Source: Vibrio bivalvicida
GTDB lineage: Bacteria; Pseudomonadota; Gammaproteobacteria; Enterobacterales; Vibrionaceae
Direction of reading: 5' to 3'
NCBI RefSeq assembly: GCF_001399455.2
Contig: NZ_LLEI02000034.1
Location: 1-33,401, forward strand
Length of the DNA: 33,401 nt
Of the stretch, positions 1 through 9,133 are shown piece after piece. The notes under the pieces were generated by a model. The model was given only the letters and a program-made list of their open reading frames with translations. It made no database searches and was not told where the DNA came from. The stretch's first letter is position 1; each line of letters opens with the position of its first letter. The position numbers and the translations under genes are program-made.

Positions 1-93
1 CGTCTTTGGAGGATCGTTCAACCGATCATTTTAGGCTTAACTGATCGGCATTAGCTACTTAGCTCGTTTTTTTGAATACTTCTCGCTCAGTTA

Positions 94-825
94 CTATTGA
101 GTTAAGTAAGCATCTAGCTCTTCACTGCCACCAATGTGCTTACCACCGATAAAGACTTGCGGCACTGTAGTGCGGCCAGAAATAGCGCGTAAACTTACTG
201 TTGTCGCATCTTTACCTAGAATGATCTCTTCATATTGAAGGTCGTTGTCAATCAGTGCTTGTTTAGCTTTGACACAGAACGGACAGCCCGGCTTACTAAA
301 CACAGTAATCGATTCTTGTGTTTTGAATTCTGGCGCTACGTGTTTAAGCATTGTATCTGCATCAGACACTTTGAACGGGTCGCCCGGCTCGTTTGGTTCA
401 ATGAACATTTTCTCCACCACACCATTTTTCACTAGCATGCTGTAACGCCATGAGCGTTTGCCAAATCCTAGGTCATTCTTGTCTACCAACATACCCATAC
501 CGTCAGTAAATTCGCCATTACCATCCGGGATAAAAGTGATGTTTTCTGCTTCTTGGTCTGACTTCCAAGCATTCATTACGAAAGTATCGTTAACAGACAT
601 ACAGATGATTTCATCAACACCGTGGTCTTTAAAAACTGAGAACAACTCGTTGTAACGTGGCAGATGGCTAGATGAACAAGTCGGAGTGAAAGCGCCTGGC
701 AAGCTAAACACAATCACGGTTTTATCTTTAAATAGCTCGTCACTGGTGACGTGAACCCAAGCGTCACCTTGACGAATAGGGAATGTAACTTGTGGTACGT
801 TTTGACCTTCTTTAGATGCAAACAT
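94..825 (-). CDS. Peroxiredoxin-glutaredoxin hybrid protein (Prx5-Grx)
   Basis: Thiol peroxidase that reduces hydrogen peroxide and organic peroxides, with its own glutaredoxin domain recycling the peroxidatic cysteine at the expense of glutathione; cytoplasmic. The N-terminal Prx5 domain (about residues 3-160) carries GAFTPTC with the peroxidatic Cys50. The C-terminal glutaredoxin domain (about 172-243) carries CPFC at 181-184, the TVPQVF cis-proline motif and GGSEEL. The 243-residue length is usual for this fused family, known from Haemophilus and Vibrio. An AAGGA ribosome site precedes the ATG. It is divergent from oxyR across a 172-base gap holding an OxyR-like site, so peroxide induction is inferred. 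Family assignment is firm. Confidence 0.96.
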   Translation of the reverse strand: MFASKEGQNVPQVTFPIRQGDAWVHVTSDELFKDKTVIVFSLPGAFTPTCSSSHLPRYNELFSVFKDHGVDEIICMSVNDTFVMNAWKSDQEAENITFIPDGNGEFTDGMGMLVDKNDLGFGKRSWRYSMLVKNGVVEKMFIEPNEPGDPFKVSDADTMLKHVAPEFKTQESITVFSKPGCPFCVKAKQALIDNDLQYEEIILGKDATTVSLRAISGRTTVPQVFIGGKHIGGSEELDAYLTQ

Positions 826-937
826 ATTGGTTTCCTTAATAGCGGATTATTGTAATTTTATTATTGAGTCTTATCAGTGTAGTGACTGTGCTCTGTCTCG
901 ATGGGGTCATTATTGAAGAAATTCTTTGATAGCTCCA

Positions 938-974
938 ATCGTTTAATGTTATGGTTTTGATAGGTAATTTCTAT
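938..974. promoter_or_regulatory. Candidate OxyR binding site
   Basis: Two 15-base elements separated by 7 bases resemble the OxyR pattern ATAGnTnnnAnCTAT-N7-ATAGnTnnnAnCTAT. The oxyR-proximal element (960-974) has ATAG, then T at the sixth base, then CTAT. The distal one (938-952) is weaker, keeping AT.G.T and a final TAT. The site lies 23 bases upstream of the oxyR start and about 110 bases from the prx-grx start, where it could control both genes. Assignment is by pattern match only. Confidence 0.5.
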
Positions 975-997
975 CTTAAAGGTGGGGAGTAGAGGTA

Positions 998-1891
998 ATG
1001 AATATTCGTGACTTTGAGTATTTGGTCGCGCTTGCTGAGCACAAACATTTCCGTAAAGCAGCAGAAGCTTGTTTTGTCAGTCAGCCAACATTAAGTGGTC
1101 AAATTCGTAAACTTGAAGATGAGTTAGGAACGGCACTTTTAGAGCGCAGTAGTCGCCGAGTACTGTTCACTGATGCGGGCTTGCAACTGGTTGACCAAGC
1201 TAAGCGCATTTTGTCTGAGGTGAAAACCTTCAAAGATATGGCGAGTGGTCAAGCGGGTGAAATGGTCGGCCCAATGCATATCGGTTTTATTCCGACCGTA
1301 GGCCCTTATCTACTGCCTAAAATTATCCCAATGCTTAAAGAGTCGTTCCCTGATCTAGAACTGTTTCTCCATGAAGCGCAAACGCATCAGCTAGTGCGCC
1401 AGCTAGAAGATGGAAAGCTAGACTGTTTGGTGTTAGCGTCAGTTGCGGAAACGGCACCATTTAAAGAGATTGAAGTCTACAACGAGCCATTAAGTATTGC
1501 GGTGCCTTGTGACCACGAGTGGGCTAAGTTGGATCAAGTCGATATGCTTGAGCTTAATGGGAAAACCGTGTTGGCACTTGGTGATGGACACTGTTTACGT
1601 GATCAAGCGTTAGGATTCTGTTTTGCCGCAGGTGCACAAGATGATGAGCGATTCAAAGCTACTAGCCTAGAGACGCTACGTAATATGGTGGCCGCAGGCG
1701 CGGGTATTACTTTGTTGCCAGAGCTGTCGTTGCCGAAAGAGAAAGAGAAAGATGGGGTATGTTATGTACCCGCAACCAATCCGGAGCCATCGCGTAGCAT
1801 TGTGTTGGCTTATCGCCCAGGGTCTCCTCTTCGCTCGCGCTTTGAGCAGTTGGCACAAGCGATAAAAAATCAGCTTGAAGACAACCGCTAA
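998..1891 (+). CDS. oxyR: LysR-family peroxide sensor and regulator OxyR
   Basis: Transcription factor that senses hydrogen peroxide through a disulfide switch and activates antioxidant genes. The N-terminal winged helix-turn-helix (about residues 1-60) carries the family string SQPTLSGQIRKLEDELG, and the substrate-binding-like regulatory domain follows. The two redox cysteines fall at Cys199 (in GHCLRDQ) and Cys208 (in GFCF), the same numbering as Escherichia coli OxyR. At 297 residues it is slightly shorter at the C terminus than the 305-residue E. coli protein. It starts at ATG after an AGAGGT ribosome site. It is divergent from the peroxiredoxin gene, a likely target, and autoregulation through the intergenic box is inferred. 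Confidence 0.97.
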   Translation: MNIRDFEYLVALAEHKHFRKAAEACFVSQPTLSGQIRKLEDELGTALLERSSRRVLFTDAGLQLVDQAKRILSEVKTFKDMASGQAGEMVGPMHIGFIPTVGPYLLPKIIPMLKESFPDLELFLHEAQTHQLVRQLEDGKLDCLVLASVAETAPFKEIEVYNEPLSIAVPCDHEWAKLDQVDMLELNGKTVLALGDGHCLRDQALGFCFAAGAQDDERFKATSLETLRNMVAAGAGITLLPELSLPKEKEKDGVCYVPATNPEPSRSIVLAYRPGSPLRSRFEQLAQAIKNQLEDNR

Positions 1892-1912
1892 AGTAGAGTG
1901 TCTAGACAATAA

Positions 1913-1946
1913 AAAAGAGGTTGATGTGAAAACATCAACCTCTTTT
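1913..1946. terminator. Bidirectional rho-independent terminator, oxyR/mrcA
   Basis: A 15-base stem (AAAAGAGGTTGATGT and its complement) closes a GAAA loop and is flanked by A-runs and T-runs on the two sides. It lies between the converging 3' ends of oxyR and mrcA and can serve both strands. Confidence 0.9.
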
Positions 1947-1965
1947 ATTTTCAGTATACTAATGG

Positions 1966-4485
1966 TTAGAACAGCTCTTCACCGCCATCAGAGGAGTAGA
2001 TACTGTCAGTAATTTCATTTGTAACATACTCGGTAGGCTCAGTCCCTTCTAAGAAGTACTCAAACATAGAGCTAGAGTCGAACTTATTAGTTAATAGACC
2101 CGAGTCTCTGTCAATTCGTACTCGTACTATGCTTTGCGGGATCTCTTTGCTTTGCTGTGGGACACCAGTAAGTGCAGTGCGCATAAAATTAACCCACGCA
2201 GGTTGAGCCGTTTTAGCTCCAGCTTCAGCCCCCGTAATTTGGTCTTTGCCTAGGTTGCTGTTCGATTTGGTTCGGCCTAGCTTTCGGTTATGGTCATCAA
2301 AGCCAACCCAAGAAATAGCCACCATGCCAGGGCCATAACCATTGTACCAAGCATCTTTAGAGTCATTGGTAGTACCGGTTTTGCCACCAATATCACGACG
2401 TTTTAATTTCTGAGCACGCCAACCCGTACCGTTCCAGCCAGTGCCGTCACGCCAGTTGCCGCCACCCCAAACGTTGCTATACATCATCTCGCGCATTAAG
2501 AATGCTGTTTGCTCAGAGATAACCTGAGGTGCATATTGAGGCTCGTTGGCGTCTTCAGTGACAACATCTTGCTCTGCAAATTCATTCTCGTTGGTGACAG
2601 GTAGGGTACAGTCTTGATGACAAACCACTTTTGGTGATGATTCGAACTCAAGGTTACCAAATGGCCCTTCAATTCGGTCAATGTAGAAAGGCTCGACATA
2701 GTAACCACCATTGGCAAATACTGAGTAACCTTGTGCCATTTTCATCGGGGTTAAGCTCCCCGCACCTAGTGCAATGGTTTCGGACCGAGGCACTTGGTCG
2801 ATATCGAAACCAAAGCGAGTCAAATATTGGCGTGTTTCATCTAGACCAACTTCACGTAGCACACGCACTGCCATCACGTTCTTCGATTGCGCTAGACCAA
2901 TACGCAGACGAGTAGGACCAATGTAAGTTGGTGGTGAGTTTTTAGGACGCCATGCTGTACCTTGGCTTTTATCCCATTGGTTAATAGGTGCATCGTTTAT
3001 CAGAGTGGCTAGCGTTAGCCCTTTGTCTATGGCAGCGGCATAAATAAATGGCTTGATACTTGAGCCCACCTGGCGAACTGACTGAGTGGCACGATTAAAC
3101 TTGTTATGCACAAAGTTAAAACCACCAACTAATGAGAGTACCGCACCATTTTCAGGGTTCATTGCCACAAACGCTGTATTGGCATTGGGTACTTGGCTTA
3201 GGTGCCATACAAAACTTGGCTCTTGACCTTCAACAAAATTCTCAACCTGACGTACCCAAATTTGTTCACCTTCGGCTAAAATCTCTTTGGCATTCGTTGG
3301 TACTGGTCCTTGACGGTCATCTGTGAGGAACTTACGTGCCCACTTCATACCATCCCATTCAATGCTATTAACACCTTGGTTCTTAACCCAAACGGTCACT
3401 TGTTTGCTATCTACCTGGGTGACAACTGCTGGAACAAGTTGACCATAGGTAGGTACGTTATCCAGTGTCTTATCGATCTTCTGTTCATCAAATGCGCCTT
3501 TACCTGGTTGCCAAAGTACTTTTTCAGCACCGCGATAGCCGTGACGCTCATCGTAAGCGAGTAGGTTGTCGATAGCAGATTTATTCGCTGCAGCTTGCAG
3601 CTTGGAGTCTACAGTTGTGTAGACATTCATACCCGAGGTATAGGCTTCTTCTTGACCATAGCGAGCCACCATCCAAGCGCGAGCTAGTTCAGCCACATAT
3701 GGTGCACTGAGTTCGATTTCAGCACCATGATAACGAGAAAGGATCTCTTCCTCGCGCGCCTGGTCATACTCAGCTTGAGTGATGTATTTTTCATCCAACA
3801 TACGTAGTAGCACCACATTACGACGATGTGTAGCGCGCTCGATAGAGTAAATAGGGTTCATGGTCGAAGGCGCTTTTGGCATCCCTGCTAGAGTGGCGAT
3901 TTCGCTTAGAGTTAGATCTTGAAGCTCTTTACCAAAATAGGTTTGCGCTGCAGCACCAAAGCCATACGAACGATAGCCTAAGAAGATCTTATTGACGTAC
4001 AGCTCCATGATCTCTTCTTTACTAAGTAGTTGCTCTATATGGATCGCAATGAAGATCTCTTTGATTTTTCGCATGATCTTCTTCTCGTTAGAGAGGAAGA
4101 AATTACGCGCTAGCTGCTGAGTAATCGTACTCGCGCCTTGTTTGGCTGAACCTGAGAGTGCAACTACCACTGCGGCACGGGTAATACCAATGGGATCGAT
4201 TCCTGGATGATCGTAAAAGCGACTATCTTCCGTTGCGATAAGGGCTTCGATCAGGTGCTGGGGGATATCGTCATAGGTGACAGGGATACGACGTTTTTCA
4301 CCGAACTGAGAGATCAGTTTGCCATCTTGGCTAAACACCTGCATCGGTGTTTGTAGTTTAACATCTTTCAGTGTCGCTACGTCTGGTAGCTCTGGTTTCA
4401 CATATAAGTAGAAGCCGAATATCGTACCGACCCCAAGAATTATGCAAATCAATGTGAATATAAGTAGGCGCTTTATGAACTTCAC
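1966..4485 (-). CDS. mrcA: Penicillin-binding protein 1A (bifunctional transglycosylase/transpeptidase)
   Basis: Class A penicillin-binding protein that polymerises lipid II into glycan strands and cross-links the peptides in the periplasm. One N-terminal membrane anchor spans about residues 7-28. The GT51 transglycosylase domain has EDSRFYDHPG with catalytic Glu86, then GASTITQQLARNFF, and ELYVNKIFLGYRSYGFGAAA. An OB-like insert follows. The transpeptidase domain has SSIK with nucleophile Ser475, an SKN motif and KTGTT at 702-706. The 839-residue length is normal for PBP1A. It is divergent from pilM, an arrangement common in gammaproteobacteria. The start is the ATG after a CCGGAGA-type ribosome site. 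Confidence 0.96.
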   Translation of the reverse strand: MKFIKRLLIFTLICIILGVGTIFGFYLYVKPELPDVATLKDVKLQTPMQVFSQDGKLISQFGEKRRIPVTYDDIPQHLIEALIATEDSRFYDHPGIDPIGITRAAVVVALSGSAKQGASTITQQLARNFFLSNEKKIMRKIKEIFIAIHIEQLLSKEEIMELYVNKIFLGYRSYGFGAAAQTYFGKELQDLTLSEIATLAGMPKAPSTMNPIYSIERATHRRNVVLLRMLDEKYITQAEYDQAREEEILSRYHGAEIELSAPYVAELARAWMVARYGQEEAYTSGMNVYTTVDSKLQAAANKSAIDNLLAYDERHGYRGAEKVLWQPGKGAFDEQKIDKTLDNVPTYGQLVPAVVTQVDSKQVTVWVKNQGVNSIEWDGMKWARKFLTDDRQGPVPTNAKEILAEGEQIWVRQVENFVEGQEPSFVWHLSQVPNANTAFVAMNPENGAVLSLVGGFNFVHNKFNRATQSVRQVGSSIKPFIYAAAIDKGLTLATLINDAPINQWDKSQGTAWRPKNSPPTYIGPTRLRIGLAQSKNVMAVRVLREVGLDETRQYLTRFGFDIDQVPRSETIALGAGSLTPMKMAQGYSVFANGGYYVEPFYIDRIEGPFGNLEFESSPKVVCHQDCTLPVTNENEFAEQDVVTEDANEPQYAPQVISEQTAFLMREMMYSNVWGGGNWRDGTGWNGTGWRAQKLKRRDIGGKTGTTNDSKDAWYNGYGPGMVAISWVGFDDHNRKLGRTKSNSNLGKDQITGAEAGAKTAQPAWVNFMRTALTGVPQQSKEIPQSIVRVRIDRDSGLLTNKFDSSSMFEYFLEGTEPTEYVTNEITDSIYSSDGGEELF

Positions 4486-4536
4486 CGGAGATTCCCTGAT
4501 TGATTGGGTTCACCAAATGCAAACCCTTGTACTTTA

Positions 4537-4552
4537 AGCTAAAAATTTAGCT
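4537..4552. repeat. Inverted repeat in the mrcA-pilM divergent promoter region
   Basis: AGCTAAA and TTTAGCT form 7-base arms separated by two bases, 52 bases upstream of the mrcA start and 75 bases upstream of pilM. It could be an operator for either promoter. I could not match it to a known regulator. Confidence 0.4.
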
Positions 4553-4626
4553 CAATTTGTCTATGTGCTTATTTAACCATCAATTTAAGCGTATGAGCTA
4601 AGCAAAAAAGTACGGAGCTAAGCTGC

Positions 4627-5622
4627 ATGGGTAAATCATTAGTTACAGGCATTGAAATTGGACACCACAGTATTAAAGCGGTGGTTCTTAAGCCAAACAA
4701 GGGCGCATTTGCTCTTGTCGACTATCAAGAATTGCCAATCGAAGTCGGCATTTTCCCTGATAACCATATGTCAAATTATCAGAAAATTGTAAAGAAACTC
4801 AAAGAACTAAGGAAGTGTTTGCCGCGATTTAGTAGCAAAGTTGCATTGGCGATACCAGATAACGCAGTAATAAGTAAGATATTACAGATAGATAGCGTAC
4901 ATGGCAGTCATGAAATTGAATATGCTATTACCCAAGCATTTTCTAATCAATCGCCTTTTCCGATTGAAGAGTTGAACCTAGATTACGTCCAATTATCTCA
5001 TAGTGGAGACCATTCAAAAGCCAGTTATCAAGTCTATGCGACTAAGAAAGAGGTGGTCGAGCAACAGGCCATGTTGTTCAAAAGCGCATCTTTTCAGCCT
5101 ATTATCGTCGACACTCGCACTCACGCACTGATTCATATTTGGCAAATTGCTGCACGAGCGAACAACAAATCAGACTGGTTGTTGGTTAACGTCGACTTTG
5201 AGTGCAGTTCATTGTGTATTGATTTTCCTGATAAAGCGCCTTACTGCAAAGAAGTGGTGTTAGACAACAATATAGGGAAACACCAAGCTGAAAGATCTAT
5301 CGCGGTGGGGCAACAAAGCAAACGTTTTGTCACAGAGTTACTTGACAAAATTCAACGTAGTTTACAGCTTATCGCTTCAGTGCATGGTGTCGTGATCAGT
5401 GGAGTCTGGCTTTCTGGTCCTGGAGCAAACACTGTAATTTTGGCAGATGAAGTCACTCGGCGTTTACACATTGAGTGCGAGTACCTCAACCCACTTAGTT
5501 TGTTGACATTGCCTCAGCGTGGTCGATCTTTCTCAATACTTGCCAACGGATATCGGTTTACTTCGGCAGCGGGGATTGCTCTGCGTGGTTTGACTTGGTT
5601 GGAGCAGGACCATGCTGCATAG
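4627..5622 (+). CDS. pilM: Type IV pilus inner-membrane platform protein PilM
   Basis: Actin-like cytoplasmic protein of the type IV pilus assembly platform, which binds the N-terminal tail of PilN and helps link the motor ATPases to the inner-membrane complex. The N terminus has the actin-fold nucleotide-binding signature GIEIGHHSIKAVVL, and the 331-residue length is typical of PilM. No membrane segment is visible, as expected. It is the first gene of pilMNOPQ, and its stop codon overlaps the pilN start by 11 bases, indicating translational coupling. A GGAG lies nine bases before the ATG. In Vibrio this operon serves the chitin-regulated pilus used for DNA uptake; that role here is inferred from family knowledge. 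Confidence 0.93.
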   Translation: MGKSLVTGIEIGHHSIKAVVLKPNKGAFALVDYQELPIEVGIFPDNHMSNYQKIVKKLKELRKCLPRFSSKVALAIPDNAVISKILQIDSVHGSHEIEYAITQAFSNQSPFPIEELNLDYVQLSHSGDHSKASYQVYATKKEVVEQQAMLFKSASFQPIIVDTRTHALIHIWQIAARANNKSDWLLVNVDFECSSLCIDFPDKAPYCKEVVLDNNIGKHQAERSIAVGQQSKRFVTELLDKIQRSLQLIASVHGVVISGVWLSGPGANTVILADEVTRRLHIECEYLNPLSLLTLPQRGRSFSILANGYRFTSAAGIALRGLTWLEQDHAA

Positions 5623-6169
5623 CATTAATATGCTTCCTTGGCGTGAAGAACTGCGAGCATCGCGTCAAAGGCGCTTTATATTGCTGATGATACTTGGGGG
5701 CAGTATTGCTTTGCTTATCCAGTGGAGCATTGGCATGTATTTAGAGCAGCAACGAGCGCAGCAAGATAAGCGCAATAATTATCTCATTCGCTATGAGTCA
5801 CAGCTTGATGAGCAACTCAACCAGTTGAAAGTCGTCGAAGGTGAGCACCAAGCGTTGCTGACTCGACTGGCGGTGATTGAACAGCTACAAAACCAGCGCA
5901 ATAAAACGACCGACTTTATGAATCTATTACCCCAGCTTATTCCTCGTGGAGTGTATGTAGACAAATTAAAGATGGATGGTCGACAAATCGAGTTAGCGGG
6001 CATTAGCGACTCTACTTCTCATTTGGCTACCATGCTGGACAACCTCGAAAAGTCTCCGGTTCTGACGAATGTAGAGATGCACTCTATTGTTCACGGTACA
6101 GCGCGATTCGCCAGTAAGTATCAGTCTTACAGGGTCTCTTTTTCGCTGTTTGGAGGGGAGGATGAATAA
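5612..6169 (+). CDS. pilN: Type IV pilus assembly protein PilN
   Basis: Bitopic inner-membrane protein that bridges cytoplasmic PilM and periplasmic PilO in the alignment subcomplex. The N terminus has INMLPWREE, matching the conserved PilN tail that docks on PilM. It is followed by one membrane helix (about residues 22-42) and a periplasmic coiled-coil/ferredoxin-like domain (about 45-180). The length of 185 residues is normal. The ATG at 5612 is preferred because GGAGCAGGACC precedes it; a second methionine lies six codons on. It overlaps the end of pilM, and its stop overlaps the start of pilO. Confidence 0.92.
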   Translation: MLHSINMLPWREELRASRQRRFILLMILGGSIALLIQWSIGMYLEQQRAQQDKRNNYLIRYESQLDEQLNQLKVVEGEHQALLTRLAVIEQLQNQRNKTTDFMNLLPQLIPRGVYVDKLKMDGRQIELAGISDSTSHLATMLDNLEKSPVLTNVEMHSIVHGTARFASKYQSYRVSFSLFGGEDE

Positions 6170-6749
6170 GTTCGAATTCGACATTGAAGAGATTGGTGAG
6201 TGGCCTTTTGCTTATCAGCTTGTGGTCGTTGTTCTACTTATTGTGATTCTACAGGGCATTGGTTACTGGTTCTATATTCACCCTAAGCAGGAACAGCTTG
6301 AGGCGTTAAAACGGCAAGAGAGGCAACATAAAGCGTCAGTTGCGCTTAAGACCAACAAGATCATGCTACTACCACGATTAAAGGTGCAATTAGACGAGCT
6401 TGCACTGCGTTACAACTTTCTTTCTCGCCAATTACCGGCACAAAAAGAACTCGCCTCTATGTTGGCGTCAGTCAATCAAGTGGGTTTGAAAAACTCACTC
6501 ACTTTCACCCGTATTGATTGGGGGCAAAAACACAGTCAGGAATTTCTCTATAAGTTGCCCCTCAATATCGAGTTAACTGGTCACTACCACAACATTGGTG
6601 ACTTTGCTCAAGCAATTGCTACCTTGCCTCGAATTATTAATTTTGACGATGTGTATTGGCACCGCGTGAGTTTAGAAAGTAGTACGCTTCATTTTCGAGT
6701 TCGTGGCTATACCTACCAATTGAGACCCGAGGTCAAAGATGAAAGCTAA
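6162..6749 (+). CDS. pilO: Type IV pilus assembly protein PilO
   Basis: Inner-membrane protein that pairs with PilN through coiled coils and contacts PilP, forming the periplasmic part of the assembly platform. After a short cytoplasmic tail (FDIEEIGEWPF) comes one membrane helix (about residues 18-40), a coiled coil (about 45-90) and a ferredoxin-like domain. The start is placed at ATG 6162, after the strong GGAGGGGAGG site at 6152-6161, giving 195 residues. An in-frame methionine 75 bases upstream lies inside pilN and is unlikely to be used. It overlaps the end of pilN by 8 bases and its own end overlaps pilP. Confidence 0.92.
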   Translation: MNKFEFDIEEIGEWPFAYQLVVVVLLIVILQGIGYWFYIHPKQEQLEALKRQERQHKASVALKTNKIMLLPRLKVQLDELALRYNFLSRQLPAQKELASMLASVNQVGLKNSLTFTRIDWGQKHSQEFLYKLPLNIELTGHYHNIGDFAQAIATLPRIINFDDVYWHRVSLESSTLHFRVRGYTYQLRPEVKDES

Positions 6750-7248
6750 ACACCTTTTGTGCTGGATTGTTATCGTCTCAGGCTGCAAAGCGAACCAAGA
6801 GCCACTTGATGTGTATCTGAAGCAACTAAAACGTGATGTTCAGATAGAACTCAGAGCGCTTGAGCCGATGATTGATGTCCAAATCTCGCGTTATACCGCT
6901 CATAACATCAGGCAGCCGTTTGAACTACCTCAAGCGGCTTTATCTGTCACTCAGCAAGCGAGAGAAAAAGAGTGTTGGCAACCCCAATTCCGAGGTAAAG
7001 CAAGCCAGCTAGAGTCGTTTTCGTTGAGTCAATTACGTCTCAAAGGTGTGATGAGCCGTTCAGGTAAGGTGTCAGCACTTGTTGAAGCTCCAACGGGCCA
7101 CTTAGTGCAACTTACCCCTGGTCAATACTTAGGGCCGAACCACGGTAAGGTAACCAAAGTGGCGGTTGATTATATGGTAGTTCAAGAAGCCCTTCCCGAC
7201 GGTTTAGGCTGCTGGCATCTGCGTGATACCAAGTTAGCGCTTAAGTAA
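6739..7248 (+). CDS. pilP: Type IV pilus lipoprotein PilP
   Basis: Periplasmic lipoprotein that connects the PilN-PilO platform to the PilQ secretin. The signal peptide ends in a lipobox-like IVSGC with the lipidated Cys16. It is followed by an extended linker and a C-terminal beta-sandwich domain (about residues 90-169) with the PilP pattern SQLRLKGVM and VQLTPGQYLGPNHGKV. The length of 169 residues is typical. It overlaps pilO by 11 bases and is followed 20 bases later by pilQ, its partner. Confidence 0.92.
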   Translation: MKAKHLLCWIVIVSGCKANQEPLDVYLKQLKRDVQIELRALEPMIDVQISRYTAHNIRQPFELPQAALSVTQQAREKECWQPQFRGKASQLESFSLSQLRLKGVMSRSGKVSALVEAPTGHLVQLTPGQYLGPNHGKVTKVAVDYMVVQEALPDGLGCWHLRDTKLALK

Positions 7249-7268
7249 AATAATGGATTGAGAACAAA

Positions 7269-8957
7269 ATGAATAAAGGAATGAACGCATTTGTCACGGT
7301 CTGGTTGCAATGCGTTGTTTTGCTATTAACCTATCTACCTTGCACGACCTACGCGCAAGAGATGAACATCAATCGATTAGAGCAGTTGGATTTCAATCTT
7401 AATCAACATCGCAATGCTCAAATTGTGCTTACATTCTTTGACTCGCGCGCTATTGTCGATATCCAGAAAGTGGCTAAGGGACTGAGAATAGATCTACTAA
7501 AGACCCAAGTGACAGATGATTTAATCAAGGTATTTGATGTCACTGAGTTTGGCACTGATGTTAGTGATATTGAAGTGTTTCACCACCCAGATAAGGTGGT
7601 GCTTATGGTGACCATTGGTGGCGAGTTCAGCTACCAAGATCTTCTAGAAGATAATAAGTTATTCGTGACAGTGATCCCGATTTTGGAACAGACCGCTAAT
7701 GAAGAAAGCAGCATTGTCGAACAAAAAAACAAAAAGCTCTCACTCAATTTTCAAGACATTCCGGTTCGCAACGTGTTGCAATTGATTGCCGACTACAATG
7801 ACTTCAACCTCGTCGTCTCTGACTCTGTGACTGGTAACCTGACGTTACGCTTAAAGGAAGTGTCATGGCAGAAAGTGCTTGATATTATTTTGCAGGTCAA
7901 AGGGTTAGATAAACGAGTTGAAGGTAATGTGGTGCTAGTGGCCCCAAAACCTGAGTTTGATGCTCATGAGCAACAAATTTTAGAGCGTGTCCGTTTGACT
8001 GAGCAGCTAGGAGAGCTGACATCGGATATCATCAAAGTTAACTTTGCTAAAGCTGCAGATATAGCAGATTTAATTGATGGTGGTGAAGAGTTTAGTATGC
8101 TGTCTTCTCGAGGCTCGTTGAGTATCGATGAACGAACCAATACTTTGTTAATTAGAGACTTAGAGGAAAACCTAGTTACCATTCGTTCTATTGTCGACGC
8201 GCTAGATGTTCCTGCTAAACAGGTGCAAATTGAAGCGCGCATTGTCACTGTCAATGAAGGAAACCTAGATGAGCTTGGTGTCCGTTGGGGTTTTAGCAAC
8301 ACTAATGGCAGCACCTCTATTGGCGGCAGTATAGAAGCCAACTTGTTTGAAACAGTGCCGATTGATGACATGCTCAATGTCAATCTCGCCGCGACCTCTG
8401 CCAATGCATCAACGATAGCCTTTCAAGTCGCGAAACTTGGCTCAGAGATGTTACTCGATCTTGAGCTTTCGGCATTGCAGAGGGAGTCGAAAGCTGAGGT
8501 TATCTCTAGCCCGCGCTTGATCACCACCAATAAGAAACCTGCTTATATTGAGCAAGGTAGTGAGATTCCCTATTTAGAATCCTCATCAAGTGGTGCAACA
8601 AGCGTTTCTTTTAAAAAGGCAGTACTGAGTTTAAAAGTGACACCGCAAATTACGCCTGACAACCGACTTATTCTCGATTTGAATGTCACTCAAGATAGGC
8701 CTGGTGATGTGGTGAAAACTGGTACCGGGGAAGCGGTAGCGATCAATACTCAACGCATCGGTACTCAAGTGCTGGTGGACAATGGGGAGACCGTGGTACT
8801 CGGCGGCATCTTTCAACATAGCGTGACCGATGCAGTGGAGAAAGTTCCACTGTTAGGTGATATACCTTTATTTGGGGTGCTGTTTCGCCGTACATACCAG
8901 CAAATGGGCAAGAGTGAACTGTTAATTTTTGTCACTCCAAAGGTCGTTATTGAGTAA
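7269..8957 (+). CDS. pilQ: Type IV pilus secretin PilQ
   Basis: Outer-membrane secretin that forms the gated channel for the pilus. A Sec signal peptide (about residues 1-29, cleavage likely after TTYA) leads into an N-terminal AMIN-like region (about 35-135). STN/N0 and N1 domains follow (from about 157, LNFQDIPVRNVLQLIADY), then the secretin domain. The C-terminal secretin signature VPLLGDIPLFGVLFR lies at about 526-540. At 562 residues it is shorter than Pseudomonas PilQ, consistent with fewer AMIN domains. ATG 7269 is preferred over the methionine four codons on, because the latter would have its AAAGGA with no spacing. Confidence 0.95.
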   Translation: MNKGMNAFVTVWLQCVVLLLTYLPCTTYAQEMNINRLEQLDFNLNQHRNAQIVLTFFDSRAIVDIQKVAKGLRIDLLKTQVTDDLIKVFDVTEFGTDVSDIEVFHHPDKVVLMVTIGGEFSYQDLLEDNKLFVTVIPILEQTANEESSIVEQKNKKLSLNFQDIPVRNVLQLIADYNDFNLVVSDSVTGNLTLRLKEVSWQKVLDIILQVKGLDKRVEGNVVLVAPKPEFDAHEQQILERVRLTEQLGELTSDIIKVNFAKAADIADLIDGGEEFSMLSSRGSLSIDERTNTLLIRDLEENLVTIRSIVDALDVPAKQVQIEARIVTVNEGNLDELGVRWGFSNTNGSTSIGGSIEANLFETVPIDDMLNVNLAATSANASTIAFQVAKLGSEMLLDLELSALQRESKAEVISSPRLITTNKKPAYIEQGSEIPYLESSSSGATSVSFKKAVLSLKVTPQITPDNRLILDLNVTQDRPGDVVKTGTGEAVAINTQRIGTQVLVDNGETVVLGGIFQHSVTDAVEKVPLLGDIPLFGVLFRRTYQQMGKSELLIFVTPKVVIE

Positions 8958-9050
8958 GAATTCGGTTAAGGACGAAAATAAATTTGCATTAATGCCACCT
9001 TATCTAGATAATTTCGGGTCTTATCACGAATTATCTGTGAGGAATAGGTG

Positions 9051-9095
9051 CCACAAGCATCTCCATCGCTAGTATCACACTGGCTTTTCTTGTGG
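9051..9095 (+). other. Inverted repeat in the aroK leader
   Basis: CCACAAG (9051-9057) and CTTGTGG (9089-9095) are perfect complements separated by 31 bases, extendable by two wobble pairs. They lie in the 176-base gap between pilQ and aroK, ending about 38 bases before the aroK start. This could be a leader hairpin. No T-run follows, so it is not a standard terminator, and its function is unknown. Confidence 0.35.
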
Positions 9096-9133
9096 TGATG
9101 TCATTGAATTAACGTTGTAAATTACTGCTAAAC

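Noticed and set aside
6087..6161. An upstream extension of pilO by 25 codons
   Set aside because: The extension lies inside pilN, lacks PilO-like sequence, and the strong GGAGGGGAGG site fits only the ATG at 6162.
7964..8404. A 146-codon minus-strand frame inside pilQ
   Set aside because: It is fully contained in the well-supported secretin gene on the other strand and is serine-rich, low-complexity antisense sequence.
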